64,000 bases of DNA from Melastoma dodecandrum (lineage: Eukaryota; Streptophyta; Magnoliopsida; Myrtales; Melastomataceae), in contig JARUPY010000290.1 of NCBI GenBank assembly GCA_029817715.1, positions 3,038,001-3,102,000 on the forward strand. Reading direction: 5' to 3'. This document shows positions 47,524-57,880 of this stretch, in pieces. Positions within the stretch are counted from its first letter, which is position 1. Each line of letters begins with the position of its first letter. The notes under the pieces are model-generated. The model searched no databases. It was given only the letters and a program-made list of their open reading frames with translations, and was not told where the DNA came from. The position numbers and the translations under genes are program-made.

Positions 47524-48655
47524 ATGGCGATAGGAGTCAACTCGTTGGCGTTCATCGCAGTTGCGCAGGTGTTGGCGTTGGCCAGGGTGGTGATGGTTCT
47601 GGTCTGGTGCATTCGCTTCATGGGTGGTTTGGCTTGGGAAGCAACGGATAAGAGCCTCATCTTTAATGTGAGCGAGTCCGTTCCGTTTGTCTTGTTCCTT
47701 TGCTCGTTTGATTCATCCCCTCTTGGGGCACGTTAATCTCTGCTTCTCCTTCAGATCCATCCTGTCTTGATGCTGATTGGTCTGGTCATCATCGGAGGCG
47801 AAGGTAATTTTCGTAACCATGGCTGTTGTGTTGGGCAACTCCTCTTGCATTACTGACTATCGGTATCCCGGAAATGGGTGAAGCCATAATGACTTACAAG
47901 GCTCTGCCGCTGAAGAAGGAACTGAAGAAGGTCATCCACATGGTGCTACACGCAATCGCCCTTGTGCTTGGTATAATCGGGATTTACGCTGCGTTCAAGT
48001 TCCACAATGAGTCTTCCATTGCAAATCTCTATAGCCTGCACTCTTGGCTCGGCATCGGGATCATCGCGCTTTACGGCATCCAGGTACTTTCACCCATATT
48101 AACGTCATCAGCGTTGGAATCATCGCAACACGACCTCGAGCTGACTGCAATGATTGATTGCATCCGCAGTGGATCTACGGCTTCCTGATATTCCTATTCC
48201 CTGGGGGATCAAGCGCAGTGAGGAGCGAGACCGTCCCCTGGCACATTGTCCTGGGGTTAATCATATTCTCGTTGGCGGTTGGGAATGCGGCCATCGGGTT
48301 CCTGGAGAAATTGACATTCCTCGAGAGCGCAAGTCTTGCCAAGTTCGGTGCTGAGGCATACCTCGTGAACTTCACCGCCATCGTCACAGTCCTCTATGGC
48401 GTGTTCGTGGTATTCTCGGTGCTCTCGCAGCCGGTAGTGGTAGTGAACTTCACCGCCATCAATGACGAATACTATGGCATGGGCCTCTTCATAATACTTT
48501 TCCCATATAGAACGAAGGCCAGGCTGCAAGATTTAATGACAAATTCCGCATTAAGAACAACACTTGAAGAATGGAAGAAGGATGATTTGTTGCACAAACT
48601 TATTAGCATCAAGCCAGTCATGTCAAACAATGCGGAATCAATCCCCACATTTTAA
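47524..48655 (+). CDS. CYB561: Cytochrome b561 (ascorbate ferrireductase), 3' end fused to foreign DNA
   Basis: Known role: six-helix di-heme membrane protein moving electrons from cytosolic ascorbate across the tonoplast or plasma membrane. Exons: 47524-47668 (MAIGVNSLAFIAVAQVLALA...), 47758-47803 (IHPVLMLIGLVIIGGE), about 47882-48083 (HMVLHAIALVLGIIGIYAAF, YSLHSWLGIGIIALYGIQ) and 48170 onward (IYGFLIFLFPGGSSAVRSET, PWHIVLGLIIFSLAVGNAAI). The four heme-ligand histidines are present in HPVLM, MVLHA, LHSWLG and PWHIV contexts. Splice sites are canonical. After VLSQP (about 48435) the frame should soon end. Instead an 18-bp piece of the same exon is repeated and the frame continues about 65 codons through the antisense of an ARFRP1 exon to a stop at 48655. 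The core is intact, but the native tail is lost and replaced. Confidence 0.85.
48365..48460 (+). repeat. 18-bp direct repeat marking a fusion junction
   Basis: GTGAACTTCACCGCCATC occurs at 48365-48382 in its native place in CYB561 exon 4 and again at 48443-48460. Directly after the second copy the sequence becomes ARFRP1 exon 3 in reverse orientation. The pattern looks like template switching at a rearrangement breakpoint. Confidence 0.85.
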
Positions 48656-49133
48656 TAACCCCTATAAAGACACTTAAATTGATGGATTCAGCCGATTAGT
48701 ACTCGGGCGTGCTGATTGTCATGCATGCCAACGAGGTTAGCAGTACTTATGCCAAGGCCAATAGTAGGAGAGTAATTATGGTTAAGTTGTTCAAACATAC
48801 CTGACCCCCGAGATCCCAGAAAACAATCTTCGAATTTGACACCTGAATTCTACCAATATTAAGGCCTCCAGTCGGAACGATTCGATCATGCGGAAGGCTT
48901 TCCATGTTCAAGTACACAGACTTCAACTTCTCCAACAAAGTCTGTAAGTGCAGAAAAGCATCCAGCGACCGTGTCAATATAGGCAAGGTGTCAGAAGCTC
49001 CATTCAAACACAGTACACTGGAAAAAAAACAAAACATTACAGTTTTCCCAGCCTTGTCAATCCCGAGAATGAGCACGTGGAATTCCGTCTTTGTGAACAG
49101 ATACTTCCATAGACCATAGAAAAGTGAGAACAT
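48461..49133 (-). pseudogene. ARFRP1: ARFRP1-type small GTPase, 3'-truncated
   Basis: Family role: Arf-like GTPase of the trans-Golgi network. Exon 1 49133-49041 encodes MFSLFYGLWKYLF and LILGIDKAGKT (P-loop). Exon 2 48941-48801 encodes TLLEKLKSVYLNMESLPHDR, then IVPTGGLNIG (switch 1, with G where V is usual) and KIVFWDLGGQ (switch 2). Exon 3, from 48523, encodes PGLRSIWEKYYEEAHAIVFV and then ID. At about 48461 the sequence changes to CYB561, so the NKQD and SAK motifs and all of the C-terminal half are missing. Splice sites are canonical and the 5' UTR extends upstream to about 49.8 kb. The remaining half cannot fold as a GTPase. Confidence 0.88.
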
Positions 49134-50102
49134 CTCCTCTTAATCGAACAATGACTCTCTAAAACTTGCCGGGGGGAGAGAACAGGTAGCCAAATAGTAG
49201 CACGTCAATCACAGAAATCCTCGCCTCATCTCATCATTCTGGGAAAATGACATTAACCACGCCAATAAGCCAAAACATCAACCCCCGAGTGAACAACAAC
49301 GAATCTCACAAGATCCAGAACCAATGGAGAGAAGACATAAAAGAACAAGCACAGCTTCAATGACTCCTCCCACCTAAAGAAATCACATTGGAGAACAAGG
49401 TGCACAAAAGCATCCCAAATCACGGTCAGAAACTAAAAAAATACTCCCCATTTGCCTTTCACCATCCAGTATGAAATCAAAATGGCGATAACAGGATCCA
49501 TGGGGATGGGTAAAAAGAAAAGAAAAGGCACAACATATGAATCTACGAAATAAGTCAAATTGAAATCAAGATCCCATCCAGACTAAACAAACCAGAACAC
49601 GGACCTGAAACTGAAAGCGCCACATGGACCCAACAGAACAAAAACCAAACCCAATTAATCCGAAGAGATCAGATCCCCTGGAGCCGGGCGCGACCCAGAT
49701 AGAAACAATCACAATAAAGCAATTTCCAAGAACAGCCCGGTTAAAAAGAAGAGATTTTGATCACACGTACGGCTAGTGAACAACCAGCAGAATGAAACGA
49801 GTGATCCCCAGCTACCCTTCCCAATAGTTTTCCGCTTCTCTTCCCGTCACTGCAAAGCAATCAGCTCCAAACAGGATTCTGGGCAAAAAGAGGAATCAAT
49901 CGTTCCCAGTTTGGACCTAAGTGGGGTTTGCTATCCTCGGACTGGGTCGGCTCTTTGGTGGGCTATTAGCTAATGGGCTCGTTTCTTGCAGACAGCACGG
50001 ACTTTCAGGCAATTACGGATCTTCCAATTAATCGAGAGTAGTGACTCCAATCGGACTGCTTTGTTCGCTAAATCCGGTTCTCAACTCAACCTTATCGGCA
50101 AG
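49134..50102. other. Divergent 5' flanks of ARFRP1 and the SIS gene
   Basis: A 1-kb spacer between two divergently oriented genes, holding both 5' UTRs and promoters. No TATA box stands out and no repeats were seen. Confidence 0.4.
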
Positions 50103-50705
50103 ATGTCCTCCGAGAGTCCCTCCGAGCTGGCGTCCCGGATATGCCACCAGATAGCCGCCGTCTTCTCGGCCCAGACCCCCCACCACCCTCCGGCCCTCGA
50201 AGTCCTCATCGCCGAACTCACGGCCCTCTCCCTCCGTAAGGGGCGTGCCTTCCTCTACGGCGTCGGACGCGAAGGGCTCATGATGAGGGCCTTCTGCATG
50301 CGCCTCTTCCACCTCGGCCTCCCAGTCCACCTCGTCTTCGACATGACCACCCCGCCCATCGGTTCCGAAGACCTCCTGATCGCCTCCGCTGGCCCGGGGG
50401 GGTTCTCGACGGTCGACGCGATATGTGGGGTTGCAAGGTCAGCTGGGGCGAGGGTCCTTCTACTTACGGCGCAGCCGGAGGGAGGGTCCTCGCTGAGGTA
50501 CGCGACGGCGGTGGCCCATGTGCCGGCGCAGACCATGGTGGATGACGGACGAGAGGGGAGGGGAGGGTCGAGGCAGGTGCTGCCAATGGGGAGCGTGTAC
50601 GAGGGGGCGCTGTTCGTGCTGTTCGAGATGGCGGTGTACAAGCTCGGGGAGGCCTTTGGGGAGACACCGGAGGCGATCCGATGTAGGCATACCAATTTGG
50701 AGTGA
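50103..50705 (+). CDS. SIS-domain sugar isomerase-like protein, single exon
   Basis: An uninterrupted 200-residue frame from ATG 50103 to TGA 50705; the frame is open further upstream but this ATG begins the conserved part. An SIS (sugar isomerase) fold is indicated by GRAFLYGVGREGLMMRAFCM (phosphosugar-binding loop), HLVFDMTTPPIGSEDLLIAS (the second SIS strand and loop), and GARVLLLTAQPEG. The C-terminal helix includes MGSVYEGALFVLFEMAVYKL. The closest relatives are 6-phospho-3-hexuloisomerase-like proteins, with intronless homologues in plants. The substrate in plants is not established to my knowledge. The frame is strongly GC-rich at third positions, unlike its AT-rich surroundings. No lesion seen; probably functional. 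Confidence 0.85.
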   Translation: MSSESPSELASRICHQIAAVFSAQTPHHPPALEVLIAELTALSLRKGRAFLYGVGREGLMMRAFCMRLFHLGLPVHLVFDMTTPPIGSEDLLIASAGPGGFSTVDAICGVARSAGARVLLLTAQPEGGSSLRYATAVAHVPAQTMVDDGREGRGGSRQVLPMGSVYEGALFVLFEMAVYKLGEAFGETPEAIRCRHTNLE

Positions 50706-50935
50706 GGTGAAAGATGTGTAATGGAAAAGAATCAGCCAAAGTCTTTCCGGCTGCTTGTGTTGTTGCTGTTGTTGTACCGGTGAATGAATTCATGTGGACA
50801 GCATTGCGGTCGTCTTCTTCCCCGAAGGTGTTGTCATTTATGCTTTGTCATTCCCATCATCCTCCCATGTATCTATCATCAATCTAATCTTTTTAACCAA
50901 CCCGTATTTTTATAATCAGCATCCTTCTCCCCCAG

Positions 50936-51792
50936 ATGGGTTCCTGCTTGCTGCCTGGTTCATCCTTCGATTGTCTCCATGATGGCGAGAATGCCTGTGT
51001 CGATATATACGAACAACCTGCCTTCCGTAATCCACTGCTTAAGGATCACAAGCTACTTTCCGTAATTCACTGCTTAAGGATCACAAGCTACAGGCATGCA
51101 CTCAAATTTTTTTTCCAATATATATGTTTTTAAATTTATGTGATGAATGATGCTTTTTTAAATGAAGCAGATGAAGCCAACTAACGCTCCCGACACAGAT
51201 GCAAAGAGGAGCTGGTCTTATGTCAAAGAGATGATGGCATTCAGAGATTCCGACCGCTGCCCCGATGAAACTGTTGTTCCTATAAGGAGAGTGGCGATAC
51301 GGGAAGAGAAAACCTCCGAGTATCGTTTAGATGGCTACGATCCAAAGACGAAAGACTCGGGTTTTCGTGTAAGCTAGCTTCCGAATGTTTTCCAAATAAT
51401 CTAATCTGACTTTAGGAATTTTTAACTTCTTTCACTAAAAATGACGAATCTTTTAATGTAAATGAAAATGTGGATTAATGCAGAGGGCAGTTGTGGGCAT
51501 AAACTTACCTGCAGAAGATTCCTTCTGCGGATTGACTGCAGACATTAGCATCCTTAATCCGCCAACTTTTGAGGTGCAAACAAATTCAGCAATGCCTCGC
51601 TTAGGAGGAGGACCGACAAATGACCGTCATGCTATCTATGTTGGATTGGCGGTAATTACACACATATATAACTCCAATGAATGCAATTGTTATACTTTAA
51701 ATCTTAGTTGTGCTAATGTGCCTCAATCTTTTAAAATTTAGGTTTACCCAAAATTGTATAATGACATCCAGACTCATTTTTCAACTTATTGA
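50936..51792 (+). pseudogene. Neprosin-family (DUF4409/DUF239) protein, truncated
   Basis: Three exons show the neprosin activation peptide and the beginning of the neprosin peptidase domain. Near 51000 is CVDIYEQPAFRNPLLKDHKL. At 51165-51370 is MKPTNAPDTDAKRSWSYVKE followed by CPDETVVPIRRV. At 51481-51792 are AVVGINLPAEDSFCGLTADI, TFEVQTNSAMPRL and VYPKLYNDIQTHFSTY. The next codon is TGA, where TGG (Trp of the family motif TYW) is expected, and the remaining about 150 residues of the domain are not present. A 34-bp direct repeat (51026 and 51060) disrupts the end of the first exon. Family members are secreted proteins, some being prolyl endoproteases. This copy is a fragment. Confidence 0.75.
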
Positions 51793-51799
51793 ACGGTAC

Positions 51800-54530
51800 G
51801 TTCTTTTCACAATTATTCTTAATTTTTTAGTTTTTCTAAAAAAAAAAAATTAAAGTGATTCGTCTAAAGTGCTAAAGTGCGTTCTTATTAAAAATATTAT
51901 TATCCTCGAGGTAGGAATGCTTTTCTTGTTGGAGGGGCGACGGTCTGAGCTACCAAAGAAAAAAGCACGAACAGGGAAAAGAGAAAAGCAATCTGGCGGA
52001 AGTTAATCCAAATAGGTGTACTTAATTTAAAATAAAAATAAAAAAATAAAAAAGTATTTTTTTTTAACCTTAGATTGCTACCGAATCAAGTCACCGCCCA
52101 TCTCAATAGCCAATTTTATAGATTAATACGTCACGCATGCACAAAAATTAACGAAATTTCTTAATATTCACTAAAATAACCGCTCAATATTAATTTAAAC
52201 GGAAGTAGATGGAGTGGACATAATAGAAATGGGTAATATAACTATTCCTACAATAGTCGAGGGGACATGAATAGAAAAAAAAAATTACATTTTCCCGTCG
52301 ATGAACTATATATTTATGTATAAAGGGCACATGAATATTCCTTATCAACATTTAGTAGTTCATGGTGCTCATGCATTGACAATCCAACTTAGTAATCAAC
52401 ATTTACTACCTTTCGTCAATAAATAATATTGCAATAGCTATTTGATTTTGCCAGTCCTATTGGGACGAGAATAGAATTTTTAATTATGGTAAATAAATAT
52501 AGCTATTTTTGGTTTTGTCATAATTTTATTATAAATGTTTCACAAAAATAAATAATATTAAGTTTTCCACAAATCTATTATCCAATAAGATTTGTGCATA
52601 TACACAAATAAGCATAAACATTTAAAAGAAAGTAATTCCATAACAAAACAATGAAGAAGATATCCAAATAAAACAATCTTTATCCACCTCACTTTGAGCT
52701 CAACCGAAGAAACTACGTCGTTGATTCCGATTGCTTCGTACATGTTCATTCTGATTGGTTCCTCGGTGTGCAATTAAGACAGGAAATTAAGTTAAAAGAA
52801 ACAAGGAGATGTAATTCATCCCCTAATTTTATAACTAGAGACAGTTAGACAGGGACGCAGGCCAATAGTCGCTGAGGATGACCGGACCTCTTCCGATACT
52901 GATTTGGGGGATTATATCCCGCAGATCGCAGATGATGACAGAGAGGGAAATAAATTTTGGTGGGATTGATTTGATTTGCCCAGCCTCTTGCTTGTTTATT
53001 TTTTTTTTATTCTAAAAAAAACCATGAAGGGTTTTATTAATATTTTTTTTTTGGTTATGGGGTGTATTTTAAGTACACTTGTTAAGTCCTAATTATTTTA
53101 ATATTTTTTAATAAATATAGAAATAAAATTATTATTAATATGATGCTATCAGGGCCATGATATTTACAACTAGCAGCCACGACACTCGTGTCAGATTTAG
53201 TAAATCAAATCATGAAAAGTTGTCTTCATTTCAATCACTTTGGAGGCATGGTCGTTCAACCCCCGAAAACAAAAGCACTCGAGTTGCATTCTATCGTATA
53301 GAAAATAAAAAAGCAAGACGGACAACATAAAGTTAAGCATAAAATGCTATTATTGGCAAAAAAACCTGGTCTTTGCTCCCTGTCCCTGGATCAATGACTA
53401 ACTTGGGGAACAAGGAGGGGACAAATGAAATGACACCAAGGTTGGTTCTCTTGAAACTCGGTATACCTGCTCCCTATCTTTTTGGTTTTTTTTGGTGGTT
53501 ACATCCTTTCCTCTCTCGCTCGCTCTGCGACTGGTTTCTCTCTTTTGGCTGTCAATTACATGCAGTTTGACCGTTGTTATCGGTTTATTTGAATTCCGTT
53601 CATATCTTCTGAGTTTGTTATATTTTTTTTAACTTTGGTCTTCCGAGCACTCGAAGTCTCCTTTCTCATGAAAAATTGATTTTAATTTTTATTAAAAACA
53701 AATCAGGTGTTTTTATTAAAAAAAAAATCACTCGAAGCCCATGTTATTTACAACTAGTAGGCGTAGTTACCCCAAATCGAATTTTTGGAGTTTTGAAGAT
53801 TGAACGAAGTAAATCCTGATTCAATGTCCCGTAAATTGTTTTACGAATAAAAAAATCAAAATTTAAAATCAAACAAATAAATCAAAATTTCAGTAGGTCA
53901 AAGTTTTGGAATTCTTTTTCTCTTTATAAAAAAAATCATCATTAATATGATTGGATGATTAATTTCGAATTAGTTGCATGCAACCAATTGTATTCTATCG
54001 CACTACGTTACAAATATGTTTATTTTTCGATATCACTAAAAGCAAAGTTTTAGTAGTTCAAAATTTTATTATATTTCACATTATTAATAAAAAATCACCC
54101 AAGACATGGTTAGGTTGCTAATCTTAAAGAAATTAGTTACATGAGACTAATTTCTCATTACATTTTACTTTTTCCGAAGAAAACCCCTTTTTATTCATTT
54201 TTTTAAAACTTTTAGCATTTTGCTTTGTTTTGTGTTCGTAATTTGAAGATTTAATAATTTTTTCCTTTCTACTATTCGGTTTGAGCTCTTTTGTAAGATA
54301 AAATTAATTTAAGATCAATACGTGATTAATTGAAAAGAAAAATAAAACCTCACAATCCATCCGTGATTCTTACAAGGACCGTGTGAAATTAGAAACATTT
54401 TAACCACGATATCACGTTTTCTTTAGACAAAATTGAGCGGACTAATTTGAGAAGATAAAACAAATCTATGGATTCAATCAAAGATTTTTCAAAATTCAAA
54501 TAAACAAAAAATAAATAAAAGGCTCACCTG
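51800..54530. other. AT-rich gene-poor spacer
   Basis: No coding signal recognised. It contains an inverted fragment of the 60.6-63.5 kb array unit at about 53371-53530 (the word GGTATACCTGCTCCCTATCT on the plus strand). It also contains a 55-bp segment at about 53180-53235 (ending AATCATGAAAAGTTGTCTTC) that recurs at 57860-57915. Confidence 0.5.
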
Positions 54531-57500
54531 GTCATGCACGGAGCATGCCTCCTTCTCCCACACTCTCCCCACGTGGATATAAAAAGGAAATTATGTTGGG
54601 AGAGGGTGGTTGGAACAGAAAACAGAAAAAAAAACAAAAAAAAACCGATCACTCCCTCAGCTCCCCCTGTTCTCTCTCGTTTCCGGCGCTCCTCCAACCA
54701 TCTCTCTCCCTTGGCGTCGTGGCTTCCCAATCATCTCCTCCGGCTAGTCGTTCAACGCCTTATTGCAGACAACCTGCCACAACAGCGGCAGCAGCTTCGA
54801 ATCCTTTCTTTCCTAGCCATCCGCAGCTTTCTCTAATTCAAGGTAAGCAAAAATCCCCGTGGAAACCCCCTGACCAGCTCTCCCGGACGTCACCGAACGT
54901 GGCCGAAGTTCGGGAAGCTCAGCCGACTCCATCAGCTCCTCCAAGGTGTCGTCAGCCTCCCCATCGTCCATCCCTTTCAGCTAAGGTAAGCAGAATCCAC
55001 CTCGGAACCCCTGGCCACCTTCTCCTACAGCTACTGGAGTCAACCGCTAGAGCTGATCACGGCAAAAACGAAATTCAGCGGATGCTACTCCTTCATCCTT
55101 CGTCCGCTTAACGAATATATTGTATTTTTTATATAACTCTTGCATCTGCTCATGAACACACAGGTATACATCAGGTTCTAATTCGATTCTTCTTACATTT
55201 TGTAGCTGATTTGATTGTATTTGTTTAGGTTGCGAATTCTTTATCTGTTTATCTTAGCTTTGTCCATTTTTCTCCTCGTCTAATTGCTATAAACTTGGCT
55301 GCCGCATATTAATTTCTCATTCTTATGGTGCTGTGATTTAACTGTTGCTGCAAGATCGTTCGTTGTTCATCAAATTTTGTTGCTAGCTACTATTTCATTT
55401 AGTCTGTTCTGGATTAGATAGTTTTAGTGTTTCGGTGGTTGCTTGTCTGGTTAATCTAGCATGTGTATGAATCTCGCTGCTGGTTCATTCAACTGTGCAG
55501 ACCAATCATTCAACTAAATAAACCTATTACTCGCCATAGTCAATCGTTTATGTCTCTTATCCTCTATCCGATTACTGTTATTATGTTTTTGGTTTGTATT
55601 TGTTCTCATCTTTCTCTGATTATCGTTGTTTGTTTGTATTCTTGTTTTCTCATCTAACTTCCGTGATCTTGTCCTGCATCAGTTGTGAATTTGTGTTTGA
55701 GAATTTTCTACTTGATTGCCGCAATTATAATATTGATCTGAGCATATTATCGAAATCTTGTCGCTGATGTATGTCTCTGTCTTCACCTTAATTCTTATAT
55801 CGTCATGGTTCCATTGCTTCCGCTTCTGGTTGTTGAACCTCGTTGTTGTCGTCGATTTCTGCGTATGCTTGACTTCTTTCTTACTGACGATCTACTCGTA
55901 CTTAGTTCAACCATTAGTCCATACATCGACGGTTTCGAGATTTTGATATGATTTCGAGCTTCTGATCTAATGCTACGAGTTTTATTGCTAAATGTTTGTT
56001 TTCTTCTTCGTTTTCTCTTCTTTTTTCTGCAATTCAGTCATGATGTGTCAGCTTACCGTCTTCATATGTTTATGATATGATTGCTGGTTTATTTGTCTAC
56101 TATTTCGATTTTCGACTTTCTTGTTAACTACAACTTCGACACGAGTTTATAATCACGATTCTTTTCTTTTCAACTTTGGAAATGATTAGCCTCTGGTTTG
56201 CAAATAGATTTTTAGTTGGCTGCTTCATTTGACTGATAGATCACTCATTCTTCTATTCGTTTGATTCGATTACTCGTGCCGGAATAATTCTCCTCGGGAT
56301 AGCTTCTTAGGCTGTTCATATCAGCTCTGAAAGAGTTGTTGGTTTCTCTATCGTTTTGTCATTAATCGCTCCTTTTCTAGACTGATGCGTGTGGACTTGC
56401 GTTCTTTTGTTGATGGTCGCTGCATTTGCAGTTCGATTTCTTTTTTTAGCGTTTTGTCTTTACTGCTAGTCTACCTTTGATTCTCTACGGGTTAGAGTGG
56501 GTTGATTTCATGCCTGAACTGCCGATTTGTTCATTTCTATTTCAAATTAGTCTGTACTTTGTTTAGATTCAATTAGTGTATGATCGTCATGCCTAGTTGT
56601 CTAGTTCAGTTATAATTTCAAGAATGACCTCGACCTATTGACCTGCCATTTGTTTTTTAGCCCATCTCGGATCAATCACTAATTTGCTCGTCAGACCATC
56701 TATCCGGCCAATTTAGTTTCATTTTATAAGTATCTTGGATCAAATATCAAGCTTATATGTCATCAAAGAGTCTTGGTTGAACTCTTGAAGACTCAGGAAA
56801 TAAGATACGGTGAGCAATCTCACAACCTATTTCACTGAAGTTTAATTTCATTGACATGGGTTTGACGTGCGTATGTCTTTCATTTTTCTCTTGTCTTTGT
56901 CTTCTCCTTGCTTGTCCTTACATTTTGGGACATGATTCGAGTTCCCATCGGACCAAAGCAACGTTGGTAAGTAGAGTTTTCACATGTGAAAACCAACCCG
57001 CATCGATTCGGTTAACGCTCGGGATGCATTCACGGTCAAATGGTGCAAATCACCCACGTAAGTCTCATTCTGACTTGCAGATTAATTCTAGTTGATTTAT
57101 TCATTTCAATTAGAATTTACTAATCACATTTATATTTCATTTCTTTGTTTTCATTTACATGTACATTATCCATCCATGTTCAAGGACTCGACAAGACGAT
57201 CCTTAGATACTCATCACATTTGGGAGGATTCTCAAAGACGCGTGTAACAGACCGTGTGGATTTCTCTGCGTGTGTAAAAACCGCGATGATTGAAGATTTT
57301 AAAGTGGCCCCAACCGTCAAGTTTAAGGTACATGAGGGAAGGTGCGGGCCTTCCCGACTTTCTATTTTTTTTTCACCTGTAACGGGCCGTGGGTCCAAGT
57401 GCATAGGCCCACGGTCACCGCCCTTCCCCGCTTACTTTGATCTAAATAATTGTATGTGATTATGCATGTGATCATCAGATATGAGTTCGGGTCCAACGCC

Positions 57501-57880
57501 CGAATCGAGCCTAAGCTCGTAACCCAATGATATGAGTCTGGGCCCAAAAAGCCCAGATCGGGTCCAACACTCGTTAACCAGGAACTTTTTTTGAAAATAT
57601 CGCCACCCTTTCTTCGCATGTTTGTGTGAGAGAGTGAGTAGTTAGGAATCCCAAAACCCTCTTTGGTTTTTTCGACTTTATACCAGTTTTTTAAATAAAT
57701 AAAGTCGGTGGCGACTCCGTATTAGCTTACATAGGTTAAGCGATAAACAATTTCTTTTTTACGGAGCCACGAAGGATTACGATCATCCCTTTTGTTCCCA
57801 TCCGGAATGAGCGGGAGGGACGTACAACAGGTGCTGCGACGACACTCGTATCAGGTGCTGCGTCGATACTCGTATCAAAT
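54531..57880 (+). mobile_element. Probable LTR-retrotransposon remnant (long LTR-like)
   Basis: A TATA box (GGATATAAAAAGG, about 54577) is followed by a C-rich leader-like segment with two diverged tandem units containing AGGTAAGCA (54840 and 54983). About 2.5 kb of T-rich non-coding DNA follows, then a segment with GTCGGTGGCGACTCC (57701-57715) and duplicated GGTGCTGCGACGACACTCGT-like units (57828-57875), words I associate with long LTRs of Tat/Ogre-type Ty3 elements. No gag-pol is present. Class and ends are inferred, and the T-rich part could equally be a large leader intron. Confidence 0.35.

Noticed and set aside
48257..48529. 90-codon minus-strand frame resembling ARFRP1 followed by unrelated residues
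   Set aside because: Only the first about 23 residues are ARFRP1 exon 3; the rest is antisense CYB561. It is the fusion junction, not a novel protein.
54545..55111. 188-codon Pro/Ser-rich frame
   Set aside because: Lies in a C-rich leader-like stretch with AGGTAAGCA splice-donor-like repeats; composition alone explains the open frame and no motif is recognised.
55140..57140. Large intron of a host gene
   Set aside because: The T-rich stretch looks intron-like but no coding exon was found on either side, so an LTR-element remnant was preferred at low confidence.
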